DNA of 7,424 bases from NCBI GenBank assembly GCA_002790315.1, contig PFUW01000040.1, positions 18,877 through 26,300 on the forward strand, in the 5' to 3' direction. This document shows positions 1 through 5,310 of this stretch, piece by piece. The translations under genes were made by a program, and so were the position numbers. The notes beneath the pieces were generated by a model. It was not told where the DNA came from. It searched no databases and saw only the letters and a list, made by a program, of their open reading frames with translations. This DNA is from Huberarchaeum crystalense [NCBI: Candidatus Huberarchaeum crystalense]. Its GTDB lineage: Archaea > Huberarchaeota > Huberarchaeia > Huberarchaeales. How positions within the stretch are numbered: position 1 is the stretch's first letter; each line of letters opens with the position of its first letter.

Positions 1-1
1 A

Positions 2-277
2 AATATAGAAGTATACCTAAAACTAAATAAAAATGCAGATATCCAAGTGCATATTTATGGAATAGCTTCGCGCCAAGGATCTAATCTAATTGACGAAACT
101 AAAAATGTAAGTGTTTCTACTGAAGGTCAAAGTTCTGTTAAATTTGATGTAAATGCTCCTACTTGCACGCATGGATGTGGGGCAAGATATTTCCCGGGAC
201 TATATCTGCTAAATGCAGAAGTAATTGTTAATGGAGAAGTAGTTGATAAAACAACTATTAATGTTGAACTTTACTAA
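2..277 (+). CDS. C-terminal end of a probable surface beta-sandwich protein (partial)
   Basis: The reading frame is open to the left edge, so only the last 91 residues are visible and the start lies outside the window. The GTG at 47 is internal and need not be a start. The visible part alternates short hydrophobic strands with polar turns (VEVYLKL, VQVHIYGIA, SSVKFDV, YLLNAEVIVNG, TTINVEL), as in an Ig-like or macroglobulin-like extracellular beta-sandwich. A CTHGC segment at about residues 54-58 (counting from the edge) gives a closely spaced cysteine pair, followed by a PGLYLLNAE turn of the kind that ends such domains. There is no C-terminal membrane anchor. I do not recognise a specific family. 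Exported location is inferred from the fold style, not from a signal peptide. Confidence 0.6.
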   Translation, partial: NIEVYLKLNKNADIQVHIYGIASRQGSNLIDETKNVSVSTEGQSSVKFDVNAPTCTHGCGARYFPGLYLLNAEVIVNGEVVDKTTINVELY

Positions 278-398
278 ACAAAAATATAACTTGATTTTTA
301 ACCCAAATATTTTTATTATTTATTGGATTTTTCCAAGAGCCACATATAAATTATAGTTATTCTTATTCTAATGATTAGTGTTGTTCCTAATAACTTAA

Positions 399-419
399 AA
401 AAGATATAAAATATCTTTT
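399..419. terminator. Perfect 9-bp hairpin with a 3-nt loop between convergent genes
   Basis: The arms AAAAGATAT (399-407) and ATATCTTTT (411-419) are exactly complementary around the loop AAA. The left arm begins in an A-rich run and the right arm ends in T4, so either strand would give a hairpin flanked by A/T. The convergent setting suggests a transcription end or a protein site. Archaeal intrinsic termination depends mainly on U-runs, so the terminator role is an inference. Its right arm overlaps the first copy of the repeat array. Confidence 0.4.
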
Positions 420-560
420 GTTTGTCTTGAATTAAAGCAACAGCCAACAAATATAACTAAAATTTTTGTTTGTTGTTTGAATTAGAACAATATTTAGCAA
501 ATCTAACTAAAAATTTTGTTTGTCTTGAATTAAAGCAACGGCCAACAAATATAACTAAAT
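416..560. repeat. Three tandem ~47-bp repeats, each an imperfect hairpin
   Basis: Copies lie at 416-462, 464-512 and 514-560, with starts 48 and 50 bp apart. Copies 1 and 3 differ at two positions, including CAACAGCC versus CAACGGCC. Copy 2 is more diverged but keeps the TTTTGTTTGT beginning, the TGAATTA centre and the CTAACTAA end. Each copy can fold: in copy 1, TTTGTT (417-422) pairs with AACAAA (446-451) and TTG (427-429) with CAA (438-440). In copy 2, TTTGT (465-469) pairs with GCAAA (497-501, one G-T) and TTGTT (473-477) with AACAA (486-490). There is no spacer, so it is not a CRISPR array. Confidence 0.75.
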
Positions 561-569
561 ATAAAGTAT

Positions 570-591
570 AAAAATATAAAAAACAATTGTT
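570..591 (-). terminator. Probable U-run terminator of the secF-gatD gene cluster
   Basis: Read on the minus strand, the palindrome AACAATTGTT (582-591) runs into a T6 tract and then a T5 tract (570-583). This lies 28 to 49 bases past the gatD stop codon. U-rich tracts are the main element of archaeal intrinsic termination, which fits the end of the minus-strand cluster. Confidence 0.4.
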
Positions 592-618
592 GTTATATTT
601 ACTATAATCTTTTTCAAT

Positions 619-1587
619 CTAAGAGCCTTTGCTCAACTCAATCAATAGCTTCATAAAAACACTCTCAGGCGGCAAATTTTCATAATTTCCCTTTACTCCT
701 AACTCAAGCAACTTTCTTCCTCTGCTGTAAACATTCATATTTACAACTCCAAAAATTGTTTGTGTTGCCATAATAACTTTAACACCCTTTTTTATCAAAT
801 TTTCAATTTCAGGCAAGCAATTTTCATGAACATGCCCAAGACCAGTGCCTTCAATAACCAATCCAGAATAATTGATATAATTTCGCAAAATTTTAGGATC
901 AAAACCAGGATGAACTTTAATTAAACCAACCCATATATTTTTATCAATTAAAGTTAATTCAAACTTCTCTTTATTTATTATAACTTTGTGCAACATCTCA
1001 ACTTCGCCAGACAAGTAAGAAACGCGCGCAACCAACCCATCATCAAAAGACATAAACGCATCTCTTCTGCTTGAGTGCATTTTTCTTGCTTTTTCACCAG
1101 GCAAAACCACACAACTTTCATCACTTTGGTTTTCGTGCATGCAAACTCCTACTCCTCCCCAATTAGTTTTAATTATAAAGCGCGCTGCGCAAATCAGATT
1201 CATTCCTGCATCAGAGCTTGGTCTGTCAGAACTTCGCTGAGCCCCAACTAAAATAACAGGAATTGGCAAATTTTTAAGCATAAAATGCAAAGCAGCTGAA
1301 GTATAATGTATTGTGTCAGTTCCGTGAGTAATTATTATTCCTTTTGTCTCTTTTTTAATTCCTTTTTTAATTGCAAGTGCCAATTCATTAACAAAATTAA
1401 AATCAACATCCTCAGACATAATATTTGCAACTTTGATAATGTCAAAGTCAGATACTTCTTTTAGTTCAGGGTATAAAGCATAAAGTTCTTCAGGCTCAAA
1501 TTTCGCAACAACTGCACCTGTTTTATAGTCAACTTTTGAAGCGATTGTTCCGCCAGTGTGAATAATTATTATTTTTGATTTACTCAT
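619..1587 (-). CDS. gatD: GatD catalytic domain: Glu-tRNA(Gln) amidotransferase subunit D, separate ORF
   Basis: GatD is the L-asparaginase-like subunit of the archaeal GatDE complex; it releases ammonia from glutamine or asparagine, which GatE uses to convert Glu-tRNA(Gln) to Gln-tRNA(Gln). The 322 residues carry the family motifs in order: TGGTIAS (11-17, catalytic Thr14), HGTDTIHYTSAAL (88-100, catalytic Thr90-Asp91), GAQRSSDRPSSDA (115-127), RKMHSSRRDAF (168-178, catalytic Lys169) and VNMNVYSRGR (282-291). The SSDRPSSDA block and RKMHSSRRD favour GatD over ordinary asparaginase. The usual N-terminal domain is absent here and is encoded by the preceding ORF, which overlaps by 8 nt. The protein ends soon after the LPPESVFMKLL segment, without the ~30-residue tail I recall from full-length GatD. 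GatE is not in the window. The start ATG at 1587 is the only one upstream of TGGTIAS and has no Shine-Dalgarno. Confidence 0.88.
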   Translation of the reverse strand: MSKSKIIIIHTGGTIASKVDYKTGAVVAKFEPEELYALYPELKEVSDFDIIKVANIMSEDVDFNFVNELALAIKKGIKKETKGIIITHGTDTIHYTSAALHFMLKNLPIPVILVGAQRSSDRPSSDAGMNLICAARFIIKTNWGGVGVCMHENQSDESCVVLPGEKARKMHSSRRDAFMSFDDGLVARVSYLSGEVEMLHKVIINKEKFELTLIDKNIWVGLIKVHPGFDPKILRNYINYSGLVIEGTGLGHVHENCLPEIENLIKKGVKVIMATQTIFGVVNMNVYSRGRKLLELGVKGNYENLPPESVFMKLLIELSKGS

Positions 1588-1744
1588 ATTGTTTTATAGA
1601 ATCTTCTTCAATATATTCAATTTCTTCTTTATCTAAAGCAACATTATATCCGTTTTTTAGTTTGATAATTATATATTTTGGATGTAATAGTAAAATACCT
1701 TCAAACTGACTATTATCTTTTAATTTAACCTTTATTGTTTCCAT
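1580..1744 (-). CDS. GatD N-terminal Sm-like domain as a separate 54-residue ORF
   Basis: The 54 residues starting at METIKVKLKD match the small N-terminal domain of archaeal GatD: a beta strand, FEGILLL, then YIIIKLKNGYNVAL, where the family has a YEG...IVLKLENGYNIGV pattern. It ends in IEYIEEDSIKQYE, exactly where the linker to the asparaginase domain should begin. Its stop (TAA, 1580-1582) overlaps the ATG of the catalytic ORF in the +1 frame, so together the two ORFs reconstitute a nearly complete GatD. The ATG at 1744 is preferred over an upstream one at 1837, because the latter would overlap the SGNH gene by 62 bp and add a lysine-rich stretch with no family match. The start lies 31 bp after the SGNH stop. 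It may be a true gene fission or a single frameshift or assembly error. Confidence 0.75.
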   Translation of the reverse strand: METIKVKLKDNSQFEGILLLHPKYIIIKLKNGYNVALDKEEIEYIEEDSIKQYE

Positions 1745-1775
1745 ATATTTTTTAATTATAAATTTATTTTGTTTT

Positions 1776-2417
1776 TTAAATAATTTTAAAATTGATAAGA
1801 GAATCTTTAATAGTTTCAAATAGTTTTTGATGGCCAACTGAATTGGGGTGAAGCCCCTCTTCTAATAATTTTTTGTAATTAAAATTTAGCCAATTATCAA
1901 AGATTTCAATAAAGAGAATTTTATTCTTTTGACAAACTTCTTTTATAATTTCATTGTATTCTTTAATACTTTTATTTTTGTATGTAATATTAGTATTCCA
2001 TGAAATAGGTGTGGTTTTTGATTCATCAACAGGTGTTAAACAAATGAAAACGATTTTATTTGTAAATTTTTTAGCAATTTCTATTAATTTTTTAATATTT
2101 TCTTTAAATTTCTTTGGTGAAGTCCAATTCTTTTTTAAATTGTTAAGATAAGCAGAGTCATTACTACCAATAGAAAATAAAATAATAGTCCTATCAACGT
2201 CTTTTGATAATCTGGCTTTTATTTCTGATTCTAATCTTTTTAAGAGATAATCACTTGTATCTCCATCAACACCAAGATTATAAACAGCAAAATGATTTAA
2301 ATAATTAGATAATAAAATTCTTTTATCTAAAAATGTTTTTAATTTCTGGACATAGCCACATTCAGGATCCCAAGCTCCAAATGCTATACTGTCGCCGAAA
2401 ACTAAAATATTTGCCAT
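1776..2417 (-). CDS. SGNH/GDSL-type hydrolase, probably cytosolic
   Basis: A 213-residue protein of the SGNH hydrolase superfamily, which uses a Ser-Asp-His triad to cleave esters or related bonds; the substrate cannot be read from the sequence. Block I is FGDSIAFG (7-14, nucleophile Ser10). Block II is the NLGVDGDTS segment (47-55). Block III is IGSND (83-87, oxyanion Asn86). Block V is EGLHPNSVGH (187-196, His190). The family usually has DxxH in block V; here the Asp is Glu187 (codon GAG), so the triad looks altered. No signal peptide or membrane segment is present. The gene begins 12 bp after secD and ends 31 bp before the GatD N-domain ORF, so it is likely co-transcribed with both. There is no Shine-Dalgarno ahead of ATG 2417. 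Confidence 0.85.
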   Translation of the reverse strand: MANILVFGDSIAFGAWDPECGYVQKLKTFLDKRILLSNYLNHFAVYNLGVDGDTSDYLLKRLESEIKARLSKDVDRTIILFSIGSNDSAYLNNLKKNWTSPKKFKENIKKLIEIAKKFTNKIVFICLTPVDESKTTPISWNTNITYKNKSIKEYNEIIKEVCQKNKILFIEIFDNWLNFNYKKLLEEGLHPNSVGHQKLFETIKDSLINFKII

Positions 2418-2429
2418 AATGTTTTTTAA

Positions 2430-3902
2430 TTATTTTGGTGCCCTGTTTGTATACACTTCGCTAATGAGATGAGCAAACAACGGCCGCGTTATAAACACAC
2501 CAACAAGAATTCCTATGATAGTTGTAATTGCAAAGCCCTTCAAAAAGCTGACTCCTGTTGTGAATAGCAACAACGAAGCAATAGTTGTAAATGCAGAACC
2601 ATAAATAACAAAAAATGCGCGCTCAATTCGCACATGTATAGTTTTTCCTGTCTGTTCGCCAGACCTTACTTCACTCAAGATGACAATAAGATTATCAACA
2701 CCTGATCCAACAATTGCAATCAAAGCTATAATAGAAGCAATATCTAAGTTCCAATGAATAAGAGCTGCAATCCCCAAAATAATTATTAATTCAGAAACCA
2801 ATGCACCTATGACTAGCAAAGTGTCAATAATTTTTTTGAACCGAATAAAAATAAGAACTGCAATACCTATAAAAGCACTTACCAAAGCAATCAAAAATTC
2901 ATTTAGGAAAACATTGCCCATTTTTGCAGAATAAGGCTGCATACTATATATTTTTATTTGCACAGGCAAACTTCCAGATTCAAGCAAAGCTTTCATTCTA
3001 TCTGCATCTTTTTTTCCACCAGACCCTTTAATGCTTGTAGTTATTAGTTCATCAGCACTGCTTCGCTTTAACTCGTTTGCAATAAGCAACTCGCTAACAT
3101 TTTCTTTGTCAAGAAGCAAAACAATTTTTTTATTCAAATAACCCTTATATTCTGTACTATAATCCAATGTCTTTAAAATCCGCGCATAATTTTCAGCAGC
3201 ACCAGGTGTTATGGTTAAAGGCAATTGATAACCCCCTTTCTGCGCCACTGTTGGATAGCCAACTTTAGATATTTGATCCCCTGTGAATACTGTTTTGTTG
3301 TCTATTTTTGCTTCAAATTGGCCTTGACGCAAAAGCATTTGTTCTAAGTCCTCGCGCGTTGTGCCCGCCATTGATATTTGTAGAAAATAATTATTTTCCT
3401 CTTTTAATTTAACAATCTGCATATCAGTAAGGCCAACACTATTAATTCTGCGGTTTAAGACCCCATACACACGATCTATCATTTCAGATGCATTTGAAAC
3501 AGTTTCAGGACTTTCAAAACCGATAATAACTGTTGTTCCCCCAACAATATCCAAACCATACTTTAAACCACGGCTAGGGGTTATAGATACATTAAATCCC
3601 AAACTATTATTCTCCATTGCAAGTATTATTTTTTTTTGTCCGTCAATTACACAAATTACACTGTCCCCTTGCTTTATTTGATTCATAGCAAAGTAATAGT
3701 CATCTATTGTTTTTATTGGCTGAGAAAAAATTGCCTCAAATGTTTGCCCAGCATACTGGCCGTTTGTAATAATAACCTTTTGACCACTGCCAAAAACCCC
3801 TAGAGGGTTAATTAAATAAATACTAGCAAGCAAAAGAATAAAAACAAAAATTGCGCGCCATTCTTTTCTAATTAAATTTTCTAAAGAGAGCTTAGCAGGC
3901 AT
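2430..3902 (-). CDS. secD: Protein translocase subunit SecD
   Basis: SecD pairs with SecF in the membrane and assists Sec-dependent export from the outer face. In the 490 residues, TM1 is at about 16-36. A loop at 41-97 looks PDZ-like (IKTIDDYYFAMNQIKQGD). The SecD signature YGLDIVGGT is at 115-123, followed by an external P1-type domain (about 125-330) containing LLESGSLPVQIKI (306-318). Five more helices follow (about 334-354, 359-382, 388-411, 429-451 and 457-479), with GSGVDNLIVILSE (399-411) at the site of the conserved TM4 motif. The start at 3902 is preceded by a G-rich GGGGTGA (3906-3912), a possible Shine-Dalgarno. The first 33 bp of the start region are duplicated 43 bp upstream, and a 40-codon ORF from the end of secF overlaps the first codons of secD. 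Confidence 0.92.
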   Translation of the reverse strand: MPAKLSLENLIRKEWRAIFVFILLLASIYLINPLGVFGSGQKVIITNGQYAGQTFEAIFSQPIKTIDDYYFAMNQIKQGDSVICVIDGQKKIILAMENNSLGFNVSITPSRGLKYGLDIVGGTTVIIGFESPETVSNASEMIDRVYGVLNRRINSVGLTDMQIVKLKEENNYFLQISMAGTTREDLEQMLLRQGQFEAKIDNKTVFTGDQISKVGYPTVAQKGGYQLPLTITPGAAENYARILKTLDYSTEYKGYLNKKIVLLLDKENVSELLIANELKRSSADELITTSIKGSGGKKDADRMKALLESGSLPVQIKIYSMQPYSAKMGNVFLNEFLIALVSAFIGIAVLIFIRFKKIIDTLLVIGALVSELIIILGIAALIHWNLDIASIIALIAIVGSGVDNLIVILSEVRSGEQTGKTIHVRIERAFFVIYGSAFTTIASLLLFTTGVSFLKGFAITTIIGILVGVFITRPLFAHLISEVYTNRAPK

Positions 3903-3949
3903 TTTTCACCCCAACAAAATTTTCTAAAGAGAGCTTAGCAGGCATTTTT
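3874..3949. repeat. 33-bp direct repeat of the secD start region
   Basis: Copies at 3874-3906 and 3917-3949 are identical over 33 bp and separated by 10 bp. Each contains, on the minus strand, AAAAATGCCTGCTAAGC and the codons for MPAKLSLEN. The downstream copy (3874-3906) is the true secD start. The upstream copy falls in the secF-secD gap and has its own G-rich stretch (GGGGAT, 3951-3956) ahead of its ATG at 3945. Exact identity suggests a recent event. Confidence 0.9.
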
Positions 3950-4014
3950 AATCCCCATAAAAAAGTGTCGCGGTTATGCAATATTATTTTCTCTCTTTTT
4001 ATTTTTATATTCAT
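3892..4014 (-). CDS. 40-codon ORF linking secF to secD, made by duplication of the secD start
   Basis: An ATG at 4014 overlaps the secF stop as ATGA and opens a 40-residue frame. Residues 1-23 (MNIKIKREKIILHNRD...) have no match I recognise. Residues 24-32 (MPAKLSLEN) repeat the secD N-terminus exactly, then the frame runs into FVGVKNAC and stops at TAA 3892-3894, 8 bp inside secD. The stop arises because the duplicated segment is offset by 43 bp, not a multiple of three. It may be a translated leader that hands ribosomes from secF to secD, or the scar of a frameshifting duplication that cut an older, longer secD N-terminus. Expression is unproven. Confidence 0.35.
   Translation of the reverse strand: MNIKIKREKIILHNRDTFLWGLKMPAKLSLENFVGVKNAC
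3906..3912 (-). promoter_or_regulatory. Candidate Shine-Dalgarno of secD
   Basis: On the minus strand GGGGTGA stands three bases before the secD ATG. It resembles GAGGTGA, the complement of the archaeal 16S rRNA 3' end. It is notable because the other starts in the window lack such a motif. The spacing is short, so its use is uncertain. Confidence 0.4.
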
Positions 4015-4898
4015 ACGCTTGCCTCCTTTTTTTCTAAATACCATCTTAATATTCCTGTATTTATAATCCAAGTGTTTATAATATCAAAAGCAATCGCTAT
4101 ATTCATAATCAGTGCAATTGTGCGCGCAATATCATTTGTAGAAACAAGCTGAATTGCCAAAAAAGCGCACCAAGACGTTATCTGCATCGTAAGTCCTATT
4201 TTGGCTGCTGATTTTATTGAAGCAAATATTGTGCCTTCTCGCATTTTCATAAGTTTTGTAGTCAAAAGAACATCAGTATTAATTGAGTATCCAAACACAA
4301 ACATAAAAGCAATGATTGTAGATGTGTTAATTTCAACACCCAAAAATGAAGCAATAATAAAGGTCTCAATAACGTCAATAAGCACACAAGAAACAGCCAT
4401 AACAGAAGGCACAACACTTCGAAAATAAAAAAATACTGCTCCCCCCATCAACAAAAAAGAAAATAGCAAAATTCTTGTTGTTTTTTCATACAAAATTTTG
4501 CCTAAATATGAATCTATTTCCTTTGCATGCGGTTTTTCTTTCAAATTAAGCGCGCTCATAACTTTCTCTTCAAATTGCTGTTTTGTCAAAGAATTGCTAC
4601 CTGATTTTAGAGTAATATCTAAAATGCGCGTTCCTGTAAAAGATGTTGTTTCTTTAACATTTACGCCACTTAAATCGCCAAGTGCTGCATAAATCTCTGT
4701 CTCGCTGCCCCCTTGCCATTCAACAAGCGAAATTTTATATCCTCCAACAAAATCAAGGCCCAAATTCAAATTAACATTTCCTGTGCTTAATCCTATGAAA
4801 AATGCTATAACCAAAATAACAAACAACACTATTGGAAGTACAAGCATTTTTCGATAGTTTTTGTCGAAAAATAAATCAAGTGTTTTTGCGATTGCCAT
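4011..4898 (-). CDS. secF: Protein translocase subunit SecF
   Basis: SecF is the partner of SecD in the Sec translocon accessory complex. The 295-residue protein has the full archaeal six-helix layout: TM1 at about 18-37, the signature LGLDFVGGY at 46-54, an external P4-type domain to about 138, then helices at about 141-160, 164-186, 192-211, 232-252 and 258-282. The FGYSINTDVLLTTKL segment (202-216) is the conserved TM4-region motif (GYSLNDTVV in bacterial SecF). It is the first gene of the minus-strand cluster and its stop overlaps, as ATGA, the ATG of the 40-codon ORF before secD. The ATG at 4898 has no Shine-Dalgarno and is preceded by a perfect 42-bp tandem duplication. Confidence 0.92.
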   Translation of the reverse strand: MAIAKTLDLFFDKNYRKMLVLPIVLFVILVIAFFIGLSTGNVNLNLGLDFVGGYKISLVEWQGGSETEIYAALGDLSGVNVKETTSFTGTRILDITLKSGSNSLTKQQFEEKVMSALNLKEKPHAKEIDSYLGKILYEKTTRILLFSFLLMGGAVFFYFRSVVPSVMAVSCVLIDVIETFIIASFLGVEINTSTIIAFMFVFGYSINTDVLLTTKLMKMREGTIFASIKSAAKIGLTMQITSWCAFLAIQLVSTNDIARTIALIMNIAIAFDIINTWIINTGILRWYLEKKEASV

Positions 4899-4902
4899 AA
4901 AC

Positions 4903-4986
4903 TTATTTTGTAAGTTTGTAGGTTGTTGTTATTGAATAACAATATTATTTTGTAAGTTTGTAGGTTGTTGTTATTGAATAACAATA
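4903..4986. repeat. Perfect 42-bp tandem duplication upstream of secF
   Basis: The units 4903-4944 and 4945-4986 are identical and abut directly. Each contains the arms TTGTTATT and AATAACAA around a single central base (4926-4942 and 4968-4984), so each unit has an 8-bp inverted repeat able to form a hairpin or bind a dimeric protein. The array ends 4 bp before the secF ATG and sits between that start and a TATA-like element, so much of it may be transcribed as a 5' leader. Confidence 0.9.
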
Positions 4987-5001
4987 TAAAAAAATATAAA
5001 A
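4984..5001 (-). promoter_or_regulatory. Candidate TATA box of the secF-secD-SGNH-gatD cluster
   Basis: On the minus strand TTTTATAT (4994-5001) is followed by TTTATAT (4984-4990). An archaeal start site some 25 bp downstream would fall near 4970, giving a leader of about 70 nt that includes most of the 42-bp duplication. In such AT-rich sequence TATA-like matches are common, so support is moderate at best. Confidence 0.35.
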
Positions 5002-5125
5002 CAACCTTTACTTGTTGTTGCATAGCAAAATAATTTGCGAATGAAATAAAATTACATAAATCTAATATAAATCTAAAATCAAAGAAATAAACCCGGCTGT
5101 ATTTACCCAAAAATTATTTGTATTT

Positions 5126-5278
5126 TTAGTTTTTAGTGCTATTCTTTTTTGCCCACTTAATCAAATCCAGGTTTCCTGCAAAAGGATCTGTAACTTCTTC
5201 CTTTTTGATAAATTTTTTTAATCCCTGCAAAATAAAGTTTGATTTTGTTGTGAAGAATTGGCCTAATTGTTGTTTCAT
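5126..5278 (-). pseudogene. N-terminal remnant of a type II DNA adenine methyltransferase
   Basis: The 50 residues begin MKQQLGQFFTTKSNFILQGL and continue to VTDPFAGNLDLIKWAKKN before stopping at TAA 5126-5128. LGQFFT is the region ahead of the SAM-binding motif in N6-adenine restriction-modification methyltransferases, and DPFAGNxDL is motif I itself, with Leu where DPFAGNGDL normally has a second Gly. Intact enzymes run for several hundred residues and need the NPPY catalytic motif, which is absent: the sequence after the stop carries no recognisable continuation in any minus frame before secF. A TATA-like element (5303-5310) stands about 28 bp before the ATG, a normal leaderless spacing. 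I read this as a decayed or truncated gene. A short functional peptide is possible but less likely. Confidence 0.6.
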
Positions 5279-5284
5279 AATATG
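5277..5284 (+). promoter_or_regulatory. Candidate TATA box of aspS
   Basis: ATAATATG lies about 30 bp before the aspS ATG at 5310, the spacing expected for a leaderless archaeal transcript, and no Shine-Dalgarno precedes that ATG. It overlaps the start codon of the methyltransferase remnant on the other strand. Confidence 0.3.
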
Positions 5285-5302
5285 TGTGGTAAAGTTGTTT
5301 AA

Positions 5303-5310
5303 AAAATATA
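5303..5310 (-). promoter_or_regulatory. Candidate TATA box of the methyltransferase remnant
   Basis: TATATTTT on the minus strand is centred about 28 bp ahead of ATG 5278. It lies on top of the aspS start codon, so two divergent promoters would share a space of only about 32 bp. Confidence 0.3.

Larger units (their letters stand above)
278..618. other. 341-bp AT-rich gap between convergent genes
   Basis: No credible gene is visible. The gap separates the plus-strand gene ending at 277 from the minus-strand gatD ending at 619. It contains T-rich stretches after the left gene (about 293-334), a perfect 9-bp hairpin (399-419), three ~47-bp repeats (416-560), and a short palindrome next to A-runs near 570-591. 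Most of the gap is therefore repeat or termination-type sequence. Confidence 0.7.

Noticed and set aside
416-560. Repeat array as a CRISPR
   Set aside because: The copies follow each other with no unique spacers, and no cas gene is in the window.
582-591. AACAATTGTT palindrome as a separate operator
   Set aside because: A 10-bp AT-rich palindrome is expected by chance here, and it is better explained as part of the T-run terminator after gatD.
1745-1837. N-terminal 31-residue extension of the GatD N-domain ORF from the ATG at 1837
   Set aside because: It would overlap the SGNH coding sequence by 62 bp, is mostly Leu, Ile and Lys in low-complexity AT-rich sequence, and the family match starts at the ATG at 1744.
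1954-2151. 65-residue plus-strand hydrophobic ORF
   Set aside because: It is antisense to the SGNH hydrolase and its hydrophobic character comes from T-rich complement of lysine-rich codons.
4201-4692. Two plus-strand ORFs opposite secF
   Set aside because: Both are shadows of the SecF coding frame, without start signals or recognisable content.
4829-5110. 93-residue minus-strand ORF with a repeated LLFNNNNLQTYKI segment
   Set aside because: The peptide repeat is only the 42-bp DNA duplication translated; the frame then runs into the start of secF out of frame and shows no family features.
5136-5309. 58-residue N-terminal extension of AspRS
   Set aside because: It is the complement of the methyltransferase remnant, has no match to AspRS, and the family N-terminus begins just after the ATG at 5310.
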